Origin: Membranipora membranacea
Taxonomy: Eukaryota > Bryozoa > Gymnolaemata > Cheilostomatida > Membraniporidae
Length of the DNA: 64,000 nucleotides
Assembly: GCA_914767715.1 (NCBI GenBank)
Contig: OU612068.1
Coordinates: 1,426,001 to 1,490,000, forward strand
Direction of reading: 5' to 3'
The translations under genes and the position numbers were made by a program. The notes under the pieces are model-generated. The model saw only the letters and a list, made by a program, of their open reading frames with translations, did not search any database and was not told the DNA's origin. The stretch's first letter is position 1, and the number at the start of each line of letters is the position of its first letter. Positions 44,913 through 56,751 of the stretch are shown here, piece by piece.

Positions 44913-45634
44913 TACAGAGGAAGAGACTCTCGAGCTGGATATTAATCACCATTATCCATGTACAGTGTCCACAAGGCTTTGCAATAAAGTAAAAAAGCTC
45001 AAGATATTTAGATTTTGAGAGTGTAGTTATTATGCATTTTGTAATAATCAAAATACCAAAACTCTGCTGAAATTGACATCTGAATGTAGATTTATCCGCT
45101 TTCATGACATGAGGGCTCAACTCCCATAGTTTGTCAGTTTATTCTCAACATTGAAAGTGGTGCTGTTCTATATTTCATTTTCAATGGGAATATGTGACAA
45201 TTTGAATGGTTAACTACACGTCAAACTTGTAAAATTTCTTTAACTTGTCAGTTCAAAACCACTCATTCATTCCATTTCCTAGACCTTTATCAATATTATC
45301 AAGGTCAAAAATGTTGCAATGGGCATTCTACAACAGGGAGAGACTGCAGAATGGCACTTGATTATTCAACGTGCTTACAGCTGCTGCAAGTGCCTTTTTG
45401 TGGTATTTCACTACCCAACTTATACTCTGATCATGTTCGACAATGCCATCTACAGGAGCCGTCTCAGCACATAGACCACCATTAGATGACGTTGTATTCT
45501 TCAATCTGGCATCATCAAGCTTTCTAACCCAACTTTGCTGTTTCTAGATGCACTGGTTTGGAACTGCACATTTAACAAAGCTGTATGGAGGATTACGTTG
45601 CCGGACTATACCTACTGTATGATAACTTCCACGG

Positions 45635-46371
45635 ACACGCGGCACACCGGCACACGCGGCACACACGACACGCGGCACACGCGGCACACGCGGCACTCGC
45701 GGCACTCGCGGCACTCGCGGCACACGCGGCACACGCGGCACACGCGGCACACGCGGCACACGCGGCACACGCGGCACACGCGGCACACGCGGCACACGCG
45801 GCACACGCGGCACACGCGGCACACGCGGCACACCGGGCACACCGGGCACACCGGGCACACCGGGCACACCGGGCACACCGGGCACACCGGGCACACCGGG
45901 CACACCGGGCACACCGGGCACACCGGGCACACCGGGCACACCGGGCACACCGGGCACACCGGGCACACCGGGCACACCGGGCACACCGGGCACACCGGGC
46001 ACACCGGGCACACCGGGCACACCGGGCACACCGGGCACACCGGGCACACCGGGCACACCGGGCACACCGGGCACACCGGGCACACCGGGCACACCGGGCA
46101 CACCGGGCACACCGGGCACACCGGGCACACCGGGCACACCGGGCACACCGGGCACACCGGGCACACCGGGCACACCGGGCACACCGGGCACACCGGGCAC
46201 ACCGGGCACACCGGGCACACCGGGCACACCGGGCACACCGGGCACACCGGGCACACCGGGCACACCGGGCACACCGGGCACACCGGGCACACCGGGCACA
46301 CCGGGCACACCGGGCACACCGGGCACACCGGCACACCGGCAGCACCGGCACACCGGCAGCACCGGCAGCAC
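45635..46371. repeat. 9-bp minisatellite, unit B, about 77 copies plus a degenerate tail
   Basis: The same polarity as in A: CACACGCGG units on the left (three of them CACTCGCGG), CACACCGGG on the right. The right edge breaks into CACACCGGCAGCACCGGC words. Beyond it, the non-repeat sequence [12 protein letters not shown] reads in the plus Thr-Pro-Gly frame and has a counterpart in unit A ([12 protein letters not shown]), where an insertion with stops precedes it. Confidence 0.9.
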
Positions 46372-46785
46372 CAACGGAGCACGATTCCATACTAATACAA
46401 GGAGCTTTAGTTGCAGTACAGGACTGACCCCTGATCATTCCCGCTCAGGTATAGAAATGACGCTTTATTGGACTGCTCTGTTAAAATATTCACTTGATAA
46501 CATGCTGATTGTTGCTTTCATGATAACAACAATATATTATTTAGGAAATCCTTAGCTTCACTCTCATTGATAGGGTTGAGCTAAGTATTTCCAGCAGTGC
46601 CAGGTTAAATTCAGATAGGATTCTGTTGATCTTGTGTTCCTAGTAATGACTCGTGAAGAATCTTCTTCAATAAACTGCGTCTCTATAGATGTCAAATGTC
46701 TTCTTAAGGAGATAATATGGTCAATCAATTGTAAGAGTCAATTAGTGTAGCTCAGCAATCAGCTATGTACTCGCTTCAGATGCAG

Positions 46786-47013
46786 CAAAATTGCAATAAA
46801 TGCCTTTTAAACCTTTAAACCCAGATGAAAAACAACATATTATCTGTAATGAACCCTCAACTGGCATTTTGATGACAGGGGATCAAGGCGACCTACCAGT
46901 GGAGACAAGCCTTTATTCTGGCGTCAAACTTATCATAACTGCTGTTAGAGGCTCACAATCATACTATGGTATTGCACTTGATGATATGCAGCTATCAACG
47001 GACCACTGCCATG
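46786..47013 (+). pseudogene. MAM-like exon, unit B copy, 5' part disrupted
   Basis: The C-terminal part is open: TGDQGDLPVETSLYSGVK, then TAVRGSQSYYGIALDDMQL and DHCHG to the donor at 47013. The VRG and IALDD words fit the end of a MAM domain. Near the acceptor, extra bases relative to A place TAA directly before an ATG (46800), so the exon cannot be read through from the upstream splice site. A is broken downstream and B upstream. Confidence 0.6.
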
Positions 47014-47594
47014 GTAAGTAGGCTGCTAAATCGGCTGTGTCTTTTTATACCGTCTTTATATTAGTATTACACAGCAGCTCGATCACTTGGGAACCAGAGG
47101 GACCTTGTGTGCACAAAACCTGCCATAATATTGAAGAGTTGGAAAGATTCTAGAATTTGTGGGGTGACCATGAGGTAATCTCAGAGTTTATCTCCCCTGC
47201 AGAAAGCGGAAATAGAAGAGCAGTGGATATAATAGAATAGGCATGAGGGGTGTGCAACAAAAAAAGAGAGCTATCATCTAGTATGCCGTATACTAAAGTA
47301 TACTAAGTCACTTGAGATTTGATTTGATTTCTCCACTGCAGACTTGAGGGGCAATAATATAAATTATTTTTATAAATTGCGGAGAATTAGTCAGCATTTT
47401 GGGAGCCTACCTATGATATATGGTGACACTGCACTTCATTTACGTTTCTTGACAATATTCAGCAATTTTACCGATTATTATACAGTGTGATACGTTGTTT
47501 ATTTGTTTTCACCTGACGTGTATACATATTATTGTCTCTATAGTACAAACTCTGGTTTAGCATCTACCAACAAAGCCCCAAAGCAGCAGATTAT

Positions 47595-47811
47595 TGTTGT
47601 GTCCTCATATTCAGTGACCACTAATTAAGGTCCGCTCATTTAGCCGCTGCCGATCCATCATATAAATAGGCTGCGCATCACAATTATGATCAGTTGATAT
47701 TTAGTCATTATAAGTCATTAGACATAATGGTCACATAATAAATATACACACGCTCCGACAACAAATCAATCAGCTTGATTTATATACAACCAACAAAACA
47801 CAAAATAAACA
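47595..47811 (+). repeat. 5' LTR, unit C element
   Basis: The 217-bp LTR runs TGTTGTGTCC...AAACA with TATAAATAG. It is preceded by ATTAT. It differs from the 3' LTR by several substitutions and small indels, indicating an old insertion. Confidence 0.9.
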
Positions 47812-49562
47812 TTGCCACTGTTGATGATTTATTACAGGATATGAATGGCAGCAAGGTTTTCAGCAAATTAGACATGAAGGAAGGTTTCACGCAATTTGCG
47901 CTGCATCCTGATTCAAAGGATATCACAACATTCAGTTGTCATATTGGTTTATATAACAATATAAGAGGTTATTTCATGGTTGCTCTATGGCTCCAGAGAA
48001 ATTTTATGCAGAGATTCATAGATTGACTCAAGGCATTCCAGGTGTAGAAAACCAAGCAGATGATATAATTATACATGGCTCAGACAGAGCTGAGCATGAT
48101 GCTATATTGATACAGGTTCTCGATAGGCTCAAATCAGCAGGATTGACACTCAACAGGCAGAAGTGTACATTTGGTGTTGATGAGATGGAATTTGTAGGTC
48201 ATAAACTATCAGCAAAGGGCATCGATTCGTTGACTGGTAAAGAGGATGCTATAGTCAACGCAAAGGAACCAACATAGAGGAGTTGCGTTCTTTCTTAGGA
48301 TTAGCTAATTATTGTAGCAAGTTTATACCAGATTTCTGGACAAAGACAGAACCACTGCGCAGACTGAATAAGCAGCCAGCAGATGGCAAGCAGAACGGTG
48401 TCAGAGAGGAATTCATTCTCAACCAAGAACAGAAAGTAGCGTTTGAGAAAGTGAAGAAAAGTCTAGCCAGCAGTGAGACTTTAGGTTATTTTGATCTAAA
48501 ATATCCGACTAAGGTGGTAGCTGATGCAAGTCCTTTTGGTTCAGGCGCTGTTCTTATTCAGGATCAGGAAGATTGACCACTGGTAATCAGCTATGCATCA
48601 ACAAGTTTGAGTGATGTTGAATCTAGATACCATCAGACGGAAAGAGAAGCTTTAAGTTTGGTGTGGGCATGTGAAAGATTCAAGCCATATTTGATAGGCA
48701 ATAAGTTCGATTTTGTATACCGACCATGAGCCACTGAAGGTTACTTATGGTCTGCGTTCAAAACCATATTGTAGGATTGAAAGCTGGGTGTCACGTCTTA
48801 TGTCATATGATTACACTGAAGTTTATTGCCCAGGTAACAAAATGTAGCAGACTCAAACTTCACACAAAACTGATCCTTGCTTTTACGATGACATATATGT
48901 AGTAGTGAACAAAATTGGTTCACAGGTAACTGAGCAATCCTCAGATGGACGAGAATATGTCCGTAAAAGCTCCCATCTGAGACCCTACGAGAGAACCCAT
49001 GAAATCATTCTGCCTTCTTTTGTAGCTGCCGGTATCGTAGGCGGCACAGAGGAGGAAAAGAGGGAAGACTGTGTAAGAAAATCATCATGCCACAGAAAAA
49101 CTCTAAAACAGACATACCTAGAAAGTCTTAGGATAGAGGATTATTGTGACTTCTGTTACACATACTATCATCAAGAAACTCAACCTAATACATGTCAAAA
49201 GTACCTGATGCACTGCAGCACAACAGAGTTGAAAGGAGAGTGAACTCCTGCGGTTTCATGCCAAGGAAATCCTACCCCCACTGACAACGCAAATATCAGT
49301 GGTGCTTGTTCTTTATTTTCCCATAACTAGATTATGGTTTTTTTTAAGGCAAGGATGGCACGGTAGCTGCTGGCCGCAATTGACTCTAAATATCTCTACA
49401 CTATAAAGAGATTCCATTGACATTATTTACATACTAAAATATATTATTGCTGTACCATTTTTATAAATAAGACATTTATGTCGCTGTAATATTTTATGCT
49501 TGTCTCTTGTATGTAGAGTTTTCAAATTATTACTCATTCAAGTTTAATGAGAAAAAGAGGGA

Positions 49563-49777
49563 TGTTGTGCCCTCATATGCAGTGACCACTAATCAAGGTC
49601 CGCTCATTTAGCACGCTGCCGATCCATCGTATAAATAGGCATGCAGTCACAATTATGATCAGTTGATATTTAGTCGTTATAAGTCATTAGACATAATGGT
49701 CACATAATAAATATACACCTCCGACAACAAATCAATCAGCTTGGTTTATATACAACCAACAAAACACAAAATAAACA
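49563..49777 (+). repeat. 3' LTR, unit C element
   Basis: The 215-bp LTR runs TGTTGTGCCC...AAACA and is followed by ATTAT, then sequence shared with the LTR 3' flank in A and B. Confidence 0.9.
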
Positions 49778-50261
49778 ATTATATCCACTAGTATCAAAGA
49801 TTGTAAATATTGCTAGTATCATTGCTAGTATCATGATTGGTGTAATAGTCCCATCAACCACATACATACAGCTGCAAAACAGATGAATTACCATAAAAAA
49901 AGGAAAATGTCAGGAGCTGACCTCACTGTATCAGGTAGAAGGGTTCTCAAAAATGTGATCAACTATTTTCTAGTATTTGAGAAAAATTTTGTTTACAATT
50001 CTATCCTCAAATTGCTCGGTGCGACAATTCTATACCAGCATATTCTGCAATTTTATTATACATAATGATCGATAGGCTGTTTATTTTTGTTCACTTGACT
50101 TGTTATACACAAGAAACAAGAGTATCTTCCTAACTCTATACACATTTCATAACCACCATAACCATTGCTCAATCACAGATTCATTGCTTCTAAGATAAAA
50201 TCATCAGATACACCTGAAGTCTTATGTTGCTACCATGTTTGTTGTTGAAGCCGAATGACTG

Positions 50262-50280
50262 TACTATTCAAAATGTCAGT
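50262..50280. other. Deletion scar: delta gene lost from unit C
   Basis: Left of the scar C matches B up to about 23778. Right of it C matches B from about 24903. The 1.1 kb between, containing delta exons a-c, is absent. Confidence 0.75.
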
Positions 50281-50752
50281 TCGTTGATGACAATAAAAGT
50301 ATTATATATATAAAGATAGCTGAGCAAATCTGCTTTTGTATCGCAAACACACCATTACAAAGTCATTGCTATCACACCAGTTTGTGGCCTCGTTTCCTGT
50401 TAAAACAAGCCCCAACAGAAGTTTCCCAATAAACAACACAAGTAAAGGGACAATGAAATTAATTGTAATTTAATATCAAAAGTCATAATAATAGTTTTAA
50501 AAAAAAGTACACATAACAGGTTTAGAACAGACTACATCATTTTTGGCCACAAAGGAATTCTCAGGAATCAAATTTTGGTATCTGTAAATATACGTCTTTG
50601 TATTACAAGTTTAAAAGAAGATAATACAAAAGACCAAACCCCAAGAGGTAAAATAGAATAAATTGGGCTATGATGCTTCGTATAAAATATGAACAACATA
50701 TTATCATCTTCATCATTCACTTTGAGAGAGGACATTTTGGGATACTGCAATC

Positions 50753-51617
50753 ATGTACATGGCAAGCTCCAATCTTTACAGCCTCATACCGCACCTGACA
50801 CTCTTGTCTATGCTGTGTGTCGGGATGTTAGAAGTATCTGCACAGGTCTCTCTTACCTCCACACCAGAGTCTGCCGACATGTTCGAGACAAGCTCACAAT
50901 CTTCTGTTTTCATCGAAGAGACGGCTGCAACCACCTCAGCACTGATTACAGGTCAGATGACAGTTCTTATATCTTCCAAGATCGCATAAAATTTTATAGA
51001 GCATTACAAAGTTAGCCTTACGAGGTCATTTTAGCGCTGATGCAATAGCGGACATTGTATCAGTCAGCATCCTTTCGCAGCAAGATGTTTACCTTCTCAC
51101 CATGATCTGCACACCCTGAGGTGAAATATTCTCTACCGTACAGGCAGGTACAGGTACAAGAGTGAATGATTCATATACAATATTCTATTAGGAGTTGCAT
51201 TCTCTTTATGATTGAATATGCAACTCCTTACTTACTACTTGACCTAAGTCTATAGATCGCAGTTTTCTCCTTTTTCACCAACTATACAATGGAGCCAACA
51301 AGTCTTACAACTAGCCCAGCTTATCATGCTCAAAATATGAGAATTGACCGTGTATCTGAAATTGAAGCTGCCGAAAACTTTGTATTTCAGGCCGTAATAC
51401 ACAGGCATACAGACTTATCTTTAAGACAGATACTACATCTCTATCACAGCTGGTGAGGAGAACCTGTACTGGAGAAGAACTCAGCGTACAAACAGAGACT
51501 CATAAGATCATCCGTTGTCAACTTCTGTGTATGGATGACTCATGTGATTGTTTCTCTTATGATAATGACGCTAGGGTTTGTGTAACCTATGGTAACCAAC
51601 AACAATATGGCAGTTGA
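50753..51617 (+). CDS. P1: secreted PAN/Apple-like Cys-rich protein, unit C
   Basis: Exons 50753-50951 and 51391-51617, 141 aa. It starts MYMASSNLYSLIPHLTLL. The first exon 2 Cys is Arg (GRNTQAYRL), probably removing one disulfide partner. The core CQLLCMDDSCDC is unchanged. Same TGA stop as A and B. TATAAAAT lies about 70 bp upstream. Confidence 0.7.
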
Positions 51618-52532
51618 ACAAATTATACACGTACATTCAGTTTCCAAGAACAAGAAATACTGCCTAACCAGGTGAATTTTATGAATTTGAGAAATTGATT
51701 TAATGGACTGGTGGCTATAAGTGTGCTTGTAGCCTGTAAACAGTAAACAGTTTTAAGAAATCATAATATATTTGCACATCAAACCCAAACCCATCATTTC
51801 AGTAAACCTCAAGTGTCTGCTAATAAGCTACTGTTACTGTGTAATGTAACTATGGTTGAGAGGTGTAGTGTAATTCATCTATGATGATGTGCATGATCCA
51901 TGAAATATGAAAAAAAACTGTAAAATAAATAAATGAAAATCAAATTCCTAGCATGTTTTTTACATATTCTTCTCAGTATGTAACTAGGTACGTACTTTGG
52001 TATGTTATTAAAAGCGTAATTTGGTACGTAACTTGGTGCAATATGATGCTGTCACGAATGACTATGACTTTCAAATGATCAGAGCGAATTTTGCCGTTCC
52101 AGATATGGCATTCGATGTCACAGGATGTAAAGGAAATGAAATATGGGTTTGGTTTCTACAATACAGTGCATGCAATTAAAATATGCGCAACAGGTAGTGA
52201 TCGATATCAAAACAAATTTCGTAATAAATAATTAATGTAGGTCTTCACAGAGCACTTTAATCTTACAGTGATGCCATGCCAATCCAGGCATTATACCAGA
52301 ATTACTTTGTTATGTGAAGTCAAAATTGAAATTGATGTTATTGGGAAACTTCACTGAAAGCCATTTACAAAGCAAAGAAAAGATGATAGACTTCCAACAA
52401 ACATCAAACACACTCAAGATTTGTAGTGAGTCTGTATCTCTGTAATGGAATGAAATTGATATAACAGATAATTAGATATACACAGCAGTTTGAGCTCGCT
52501 GTAACATCTTAACGCACCTAAACAGCTCAAAC
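51618..52532. other. P1 3' flank and P2 5' flank, unit C
   Basis: Collinear with 4880-5796. Nothing coding is seen. Confidence 0.4.
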
Positions 52533-53208
52533 ATGGTAGGCATATTATTTTCTAAGAGCTGTGTGGTTTTGGTTGCGCTGCAGGTTTTAGCGCTGAAAGG
52601 AGATTGGACTACAAAGTCTCCTGGAACTACGGAGGGACAAGGTGCTGGTAAATATTGGGCCCCTTATAATATTCTCAACATATTCTAACGTGATTTATTT
52701 CATTGTGATGTACATCTCACCAGTAACTAGTCTTAGCAAACAATACTGAGAAGCCTTTGGGGTAGAGATTATGAGCTCTGTTTTTAATTTTACTGCACTA
52801 TCAGGATATATTGATGGCTGATTGGGCAGCTGGTTGCATATTTAAAATTGATATGCGGAAGAACTCAATAACCCAAAGTGTTGCACATTAATTTGATCTA
52901 TCTCTCACTGTGTTTTTGTTACAGATATACTCAAGATATATAAGCTCATCTATCACAACGGATCTAAAGCCGTATCATACAGAACCACTGTGCCATGTGA
53001 AGTTATAGGAGCAGTGAGGAAGGTGTATGAATACACAGGCACTCCTATGAAATGCCAACTCCATTGTGTCCGAAGTTATTGTTCCTGCTTCACTCTTCTG
53101 AATTCCAGTGAAATTTGTACAACATACGTAACTTATGCTAGCCAGATATCTGGAAGTATAGGCGTGGCTGGGTGTCACAAAGGGACATTCATCCTACCTC
53201 TGAACTGA
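52533..53208 (+). CDS. P2: secreted PAN/Apple-like Cys-rich protein, unit C
   Basis: Exons 52533-52647 and 52925-53208, 132 aa, no indels. It differs from A and B by a few residues (ILKIYK, TTVPCEV, ATYVTYAS region), and all cysteines are kept. Conservation of the frame in three units marks P2 as the most constrained gene here. Confidence 0.8.
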
Positions 53209-54219
53209 TCACCAGAAATAGAAGTATTGTATGCTGCGGAAATTTATAATCTTGTTCTATTTTGCTTTCTATATGTAGTTGTTCCGATTTTTCGTCTATC
53301 GTTGATTTCAATTTTCCGCCATAATTATTCATTCCTGTACATTTCTCATAAACGTTATCATAAAAACATTTCTGAATTTTCTTTGTTCGTTTTGTCTAAC
53401 ACGATAAAATGAGCTTTGTTACGCACTTAAGATTTTTCTTGCAGTTTATATGATTGGTGTTAAAAGTCTGATTCTTTTGAGGGTGATTTTAATAAAATGT
53501 TGTGAAAAATGTGAGTTTCTTCTGAATTCCGGCAACTTTTTGTTGTATCGTCACATTCTGAGCGGGACTTGTGCTTCAGAATTTGTGAATACACAAAAAG
53601 AATCTGTCGGTAGGTATTATCTATTAACAAAAAAATATTGTGGATATTTTGACATCAAATAATATGATGAGCTCAATTCCTAGGAATACATTTCACATTT
53701 TCTGAAATTTCTAGCAATCATCGTAACTCTGCCATCAGCGATTAACAAAAACAGCATTTTCTACCTCGATACGTCACTGAAATGTCGCAATGTCATCAAA
53801 TCAAGGGAAAGGGAAATGAAACATGTGATTTCTGTTATAATAAGACACAAAGTAGAAAAATTATGTGCATGCGCAGTAAGCCATATTCTATATAAAGAGT
53901 TTTGTAAAATAATTAAGGGAAATCCTCAGACATCACCTTTATCTAACAATTTGATGCCATGCTTTTATTGATACATTATACAAGAGAGAGACTTTGAAAT
54001 GCAAACCAACATAGATCCAATGTGTATCGAAAACTATTTATATATATATACCAGGTAAAGAAAGGATGATACAAAGAATACAAAGGATCAAAGACCCTCA
54101 ACATGAGTTTGTATCTGTGACATTTAGACAACATGTTGTGAAATTAGATTTACACAGTAGTTTGAGCTCAGTGTCACACATTGATAATTTGAATCCTTTT
54201 GCACCAAGACAGCTGAAAC
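53209..54219. other. Intergenic sequence between P2 and P4, unit C
   Basis: Shorter than in A and B: the recurrent upstream element (7237-7310 equivalent) is not found. The ATTCTATATAAA-type block is kept near 53888. No gene supported. Confidence 0.4.
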
Positions 54220-55003
54220 ATGGTACGCATATTCTTTGCAACGAGCCATGTGGTTTTGGTCGTGCTGCAAATTTGGGCACTGGAAGGAAAAGAGCCACCT
54301 GTTACCGTGCCGGCTGGACGTGGAACGACGGATGGGCGTGGACCAACGGATGAACATGGAACAACAGATAAACAAGTGACACCGGTCAGACATGAACTAC
54401 ATGATCAGACTACTACAAAAGGTTAATATGGCACTCATAAACGTTTGACTCTGAACATATTCCCATCTGATATGTTTGCCCCATGGCCCCATGTGTTGTA
54501 TTGTCAAACCACTAGTAATCAATCTCAGTGAATACAATATACGAGACGGTCATCAGGACTGAGTTTTATTGTTGCATGGTTTTATTTTCTGCACTATCAG
54601 TAATTTTACTCACCGGATCAGGAATACTGAATTATTGTGGAGGGATGAAAAAAAATTGCTCAATAACCCAAGTCACATCAGCTATGAAGATGAGATCCCC
54701 TTTATCTCAATCAATATACTCCTATTATGTTTCAGCTACAGAGGTACATAAGATACAAATAAGCTCATCTATCACCAAGGATGAAGGCTGTATCATACAG
54801 AACCACTAAGCCATGTGAAGTCATGCGGCAATGAGGAAGGTGTATGAATACACAGATACTCCTATGAAATGTCAACTTCATTGCATCTGAAGTTATTGCT
54901 CCTGCTTCACTTTACTGAACTCCAGTGAAATTTGTACAACATACACAACATATGCTAGTCAGATATCTGGTAGTATAGGACATTCATCCTACCTCTGAAC
55001 TGA
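54220..55003 (+). pseudogene. P4: PAN/Apple-like gene, unit C, exon 2 broken
   Basis: Exon 1 (54220-54421) is open: signal peptide MVRIFFATSHVVLVVLQIW, linker with a six-residue rhythm (GTTDGR, GPTDEH, GTTDKQ), HDQTTTKG and a weak donor GTTAAT. Exon 2 (about 54735-55003) is recognisable by CSCFTLLNSSEICTTY but has frameshifts near its start, TGA replacing an Arg codon just after the QLHC motif (near 54888), and a deletion removing the conserved GVAGCHKG segment before TFIL. The domain cannot be made. Confidence 0.75.
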
Positions 55004-56751
55004 TCTCAGTTTGTGTAACAAAATATTGTAAGCATGGACTCAACTTTTTGCTCATCTAAATTAAATTTGAATAAATCGTATTTATTCCATCCTTGGATTG
55101 AGTTCTAAAACATTGATCCTTATAATATATTATTTAGAATATTTCCCCACACGAAATATAAATCTGTATTATTTTAGAAAGCATATTATTATACTGTGTG
55201 ACTAATCATCGCGGGTGCAATTAGAATTTCATTCATATCCAGTAATAATCCGGTAATCCTGAAATGAGGATTTAAGTTTTAGGGGTATATAACATGTAAT
55301 AAACACACGAGTGCAAAAAATTTCCAATGAGGCAACTTTGGTTGCCAATAAAAGTATATATATAATTTGTAGAAACATAATTATATGAGAAAGTGCGGGG
55401 TATCTAAAAGTGTTAAATGGAGAAAGATCAAGAGCACGAGATAATGGTTATGTCTGCTCAGGCAAAGCAAAATACAATATTTTATGACAGCATTTAATGA
55501 AAAATGATCATTAGATGAAGAGGATAAACACAATGATATAAACTTACAATTATGGGTGTCTGATCTGTGAGCAATAAATGATGACTAGTCTGGATCCCAT
55601 CTGACTATAAAAATTGGAAATAACTATTATGTAGTTGTTGTAGAGTTGTACCCACATTGATGTTGTTAAGACAACTCCTTACATAGGAAGTGCATGGTCA
55701 GCCTTCTTGGACAATGCACGTGAAACACATTTTGATTACCGAATAAATCTTTTGACACATTCAGTGATTGTATTGGTGTTAAAAGAATCAATTTATATGA
55801 GGGTAATTTTAATAGCATGCTGTGAATCGAATTGGAGTAATAGTTGAATTCTTGAAGTTTCATTGAGACATATCATCACAATTTGAGAGGCACTGCAGGC
55901 TCCAAAATTGTGAAAACGAAAGACTGTTGATAGTTAATTCGAATTCCGTTGATGATTACGAATAGCTTCTCGATTGATATTTAGATGGTTAAAATAAGAT
56001 AGAGTAAAACGAAAACAATAGCATATAGGCTTTATTGAAAAGCTTCACAATCCAGCAGTTTGACTTCATCATAACACTATTGCGTCAATGTCAGTATAGA
56101 GAAGGTGGTATGCTATGTGTTTACACGAGTGTACATCATATTGATCTAATGAATGCTGCAAAAAAAGAAGCTCAGTACTTTGTATCCATATGTAAGAGAG
56201 CAGCTGTTTCTTTGCTGACCATACCAAGCATATTTTATTGTGCTGATTATGGACCTGGAATCTGGGGAAGACACTCGTATGGAGGCGACAATAGTTCAAC
56301 AGTACTCACGTTTTGGAGATAAATGTCATATATTTAAGGGAAATGAAACATGTGATTGTTGTTATTATAATGTGACACATAGAAGCAGAAGTATGCACAG
56401 AACATAGTCATATTCTGTTTAACAAGTATTGTAAAAATAATTAAGGGAAATCTTCACAATGATGCCAAGCTTTCATTGATACATTATACAAGTGAGGCTT
56501 TAAAATGTGAAAAGAGAGTGCTACAATGTACATGGGAAACTTCACTGAAAATAAAATACCAGCATCATTACCTGGTAAAGGGAGCAGTGACACAAAGATG
56601 AGATACCCTCAACAAATATCAATAACACCTATGTATATATCACAAAAAGATAATGTGTAATGGAATTAATTATTTATAGGAATATATAGTGGATAGAGCT
56701 CACTTCCACTTATTAATGGTTAAAATCTTTGTCCATCAAAACAGCAGAAAC
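55004..56751. other. Intergenic sequence between P4 and P5
   Basis: Contains diverged copies of PAN-gene flanks: 55770-55930 matches 6717-6890, 56086-56160 the recurrent upstream element, and 56335-56420 the AAATGAAACATGTGATT block. A TATTTATAGG box is at 56671-56680, about 75 bp before the P5 start codon. An open frame at 56035-56322 overlaps these flanks and is not called. Confidence 0.45.

Larger units (their letters stand above)
20717..46976. repeat. Tandem segmental unit B (26.3 kb)
   Basis: The most complete unit in the window. It is collinear with A and includes the 4.19-kb block (29485-33677) that A lost, with P4 exon 2, the extra P1-like gene and alpha exons 3-5. The boundary is placed by alignment to window position 1, not at a known breakpoint. 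Confidence 0.9.
47595..49777 (+). mobile_element. Ty3/gypsy element with both LTRs, unit C, internally deleted
   Basis: Two LTRs (47595-47811 and 49563-49777) enclose about 1.75 kb, and ATTAT flanks both sides (47590-47594, 49778-49782), a 5-bp target duplication typical of Ty3/gypsy. The 5' LTR runs directly into mid-RT (VDDLLQDMNGSKVFSKLD), so primer-binding site, gag, protease and early RT are missing. RT continues (KLDMKEGFTQFALHPDSK, ADDIIIHGS, SFLGLANYCSKF) into RNase H (VVADASPFGSGAVLI), with frameshifts near 47970 and 48275 and stops after DQED and later. The integrase core is missing as in A and B. It is non-autonomous and dead. Confidence 0.9.
46977..55003. repeat. Tandem segmental unit C (partial; homology followed to about 55.0 kb)
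   Basis: Collinear with B from the MAM exon end through the Ty3 relic, P1, P2 and P4. Delta is deleted. After P4 the sequence diverges and leads to P5 instead of the P1-like gene and alpha. A weaker homology to P2 downstream flank reappears at 55770-55930. Confidence 0.85.
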
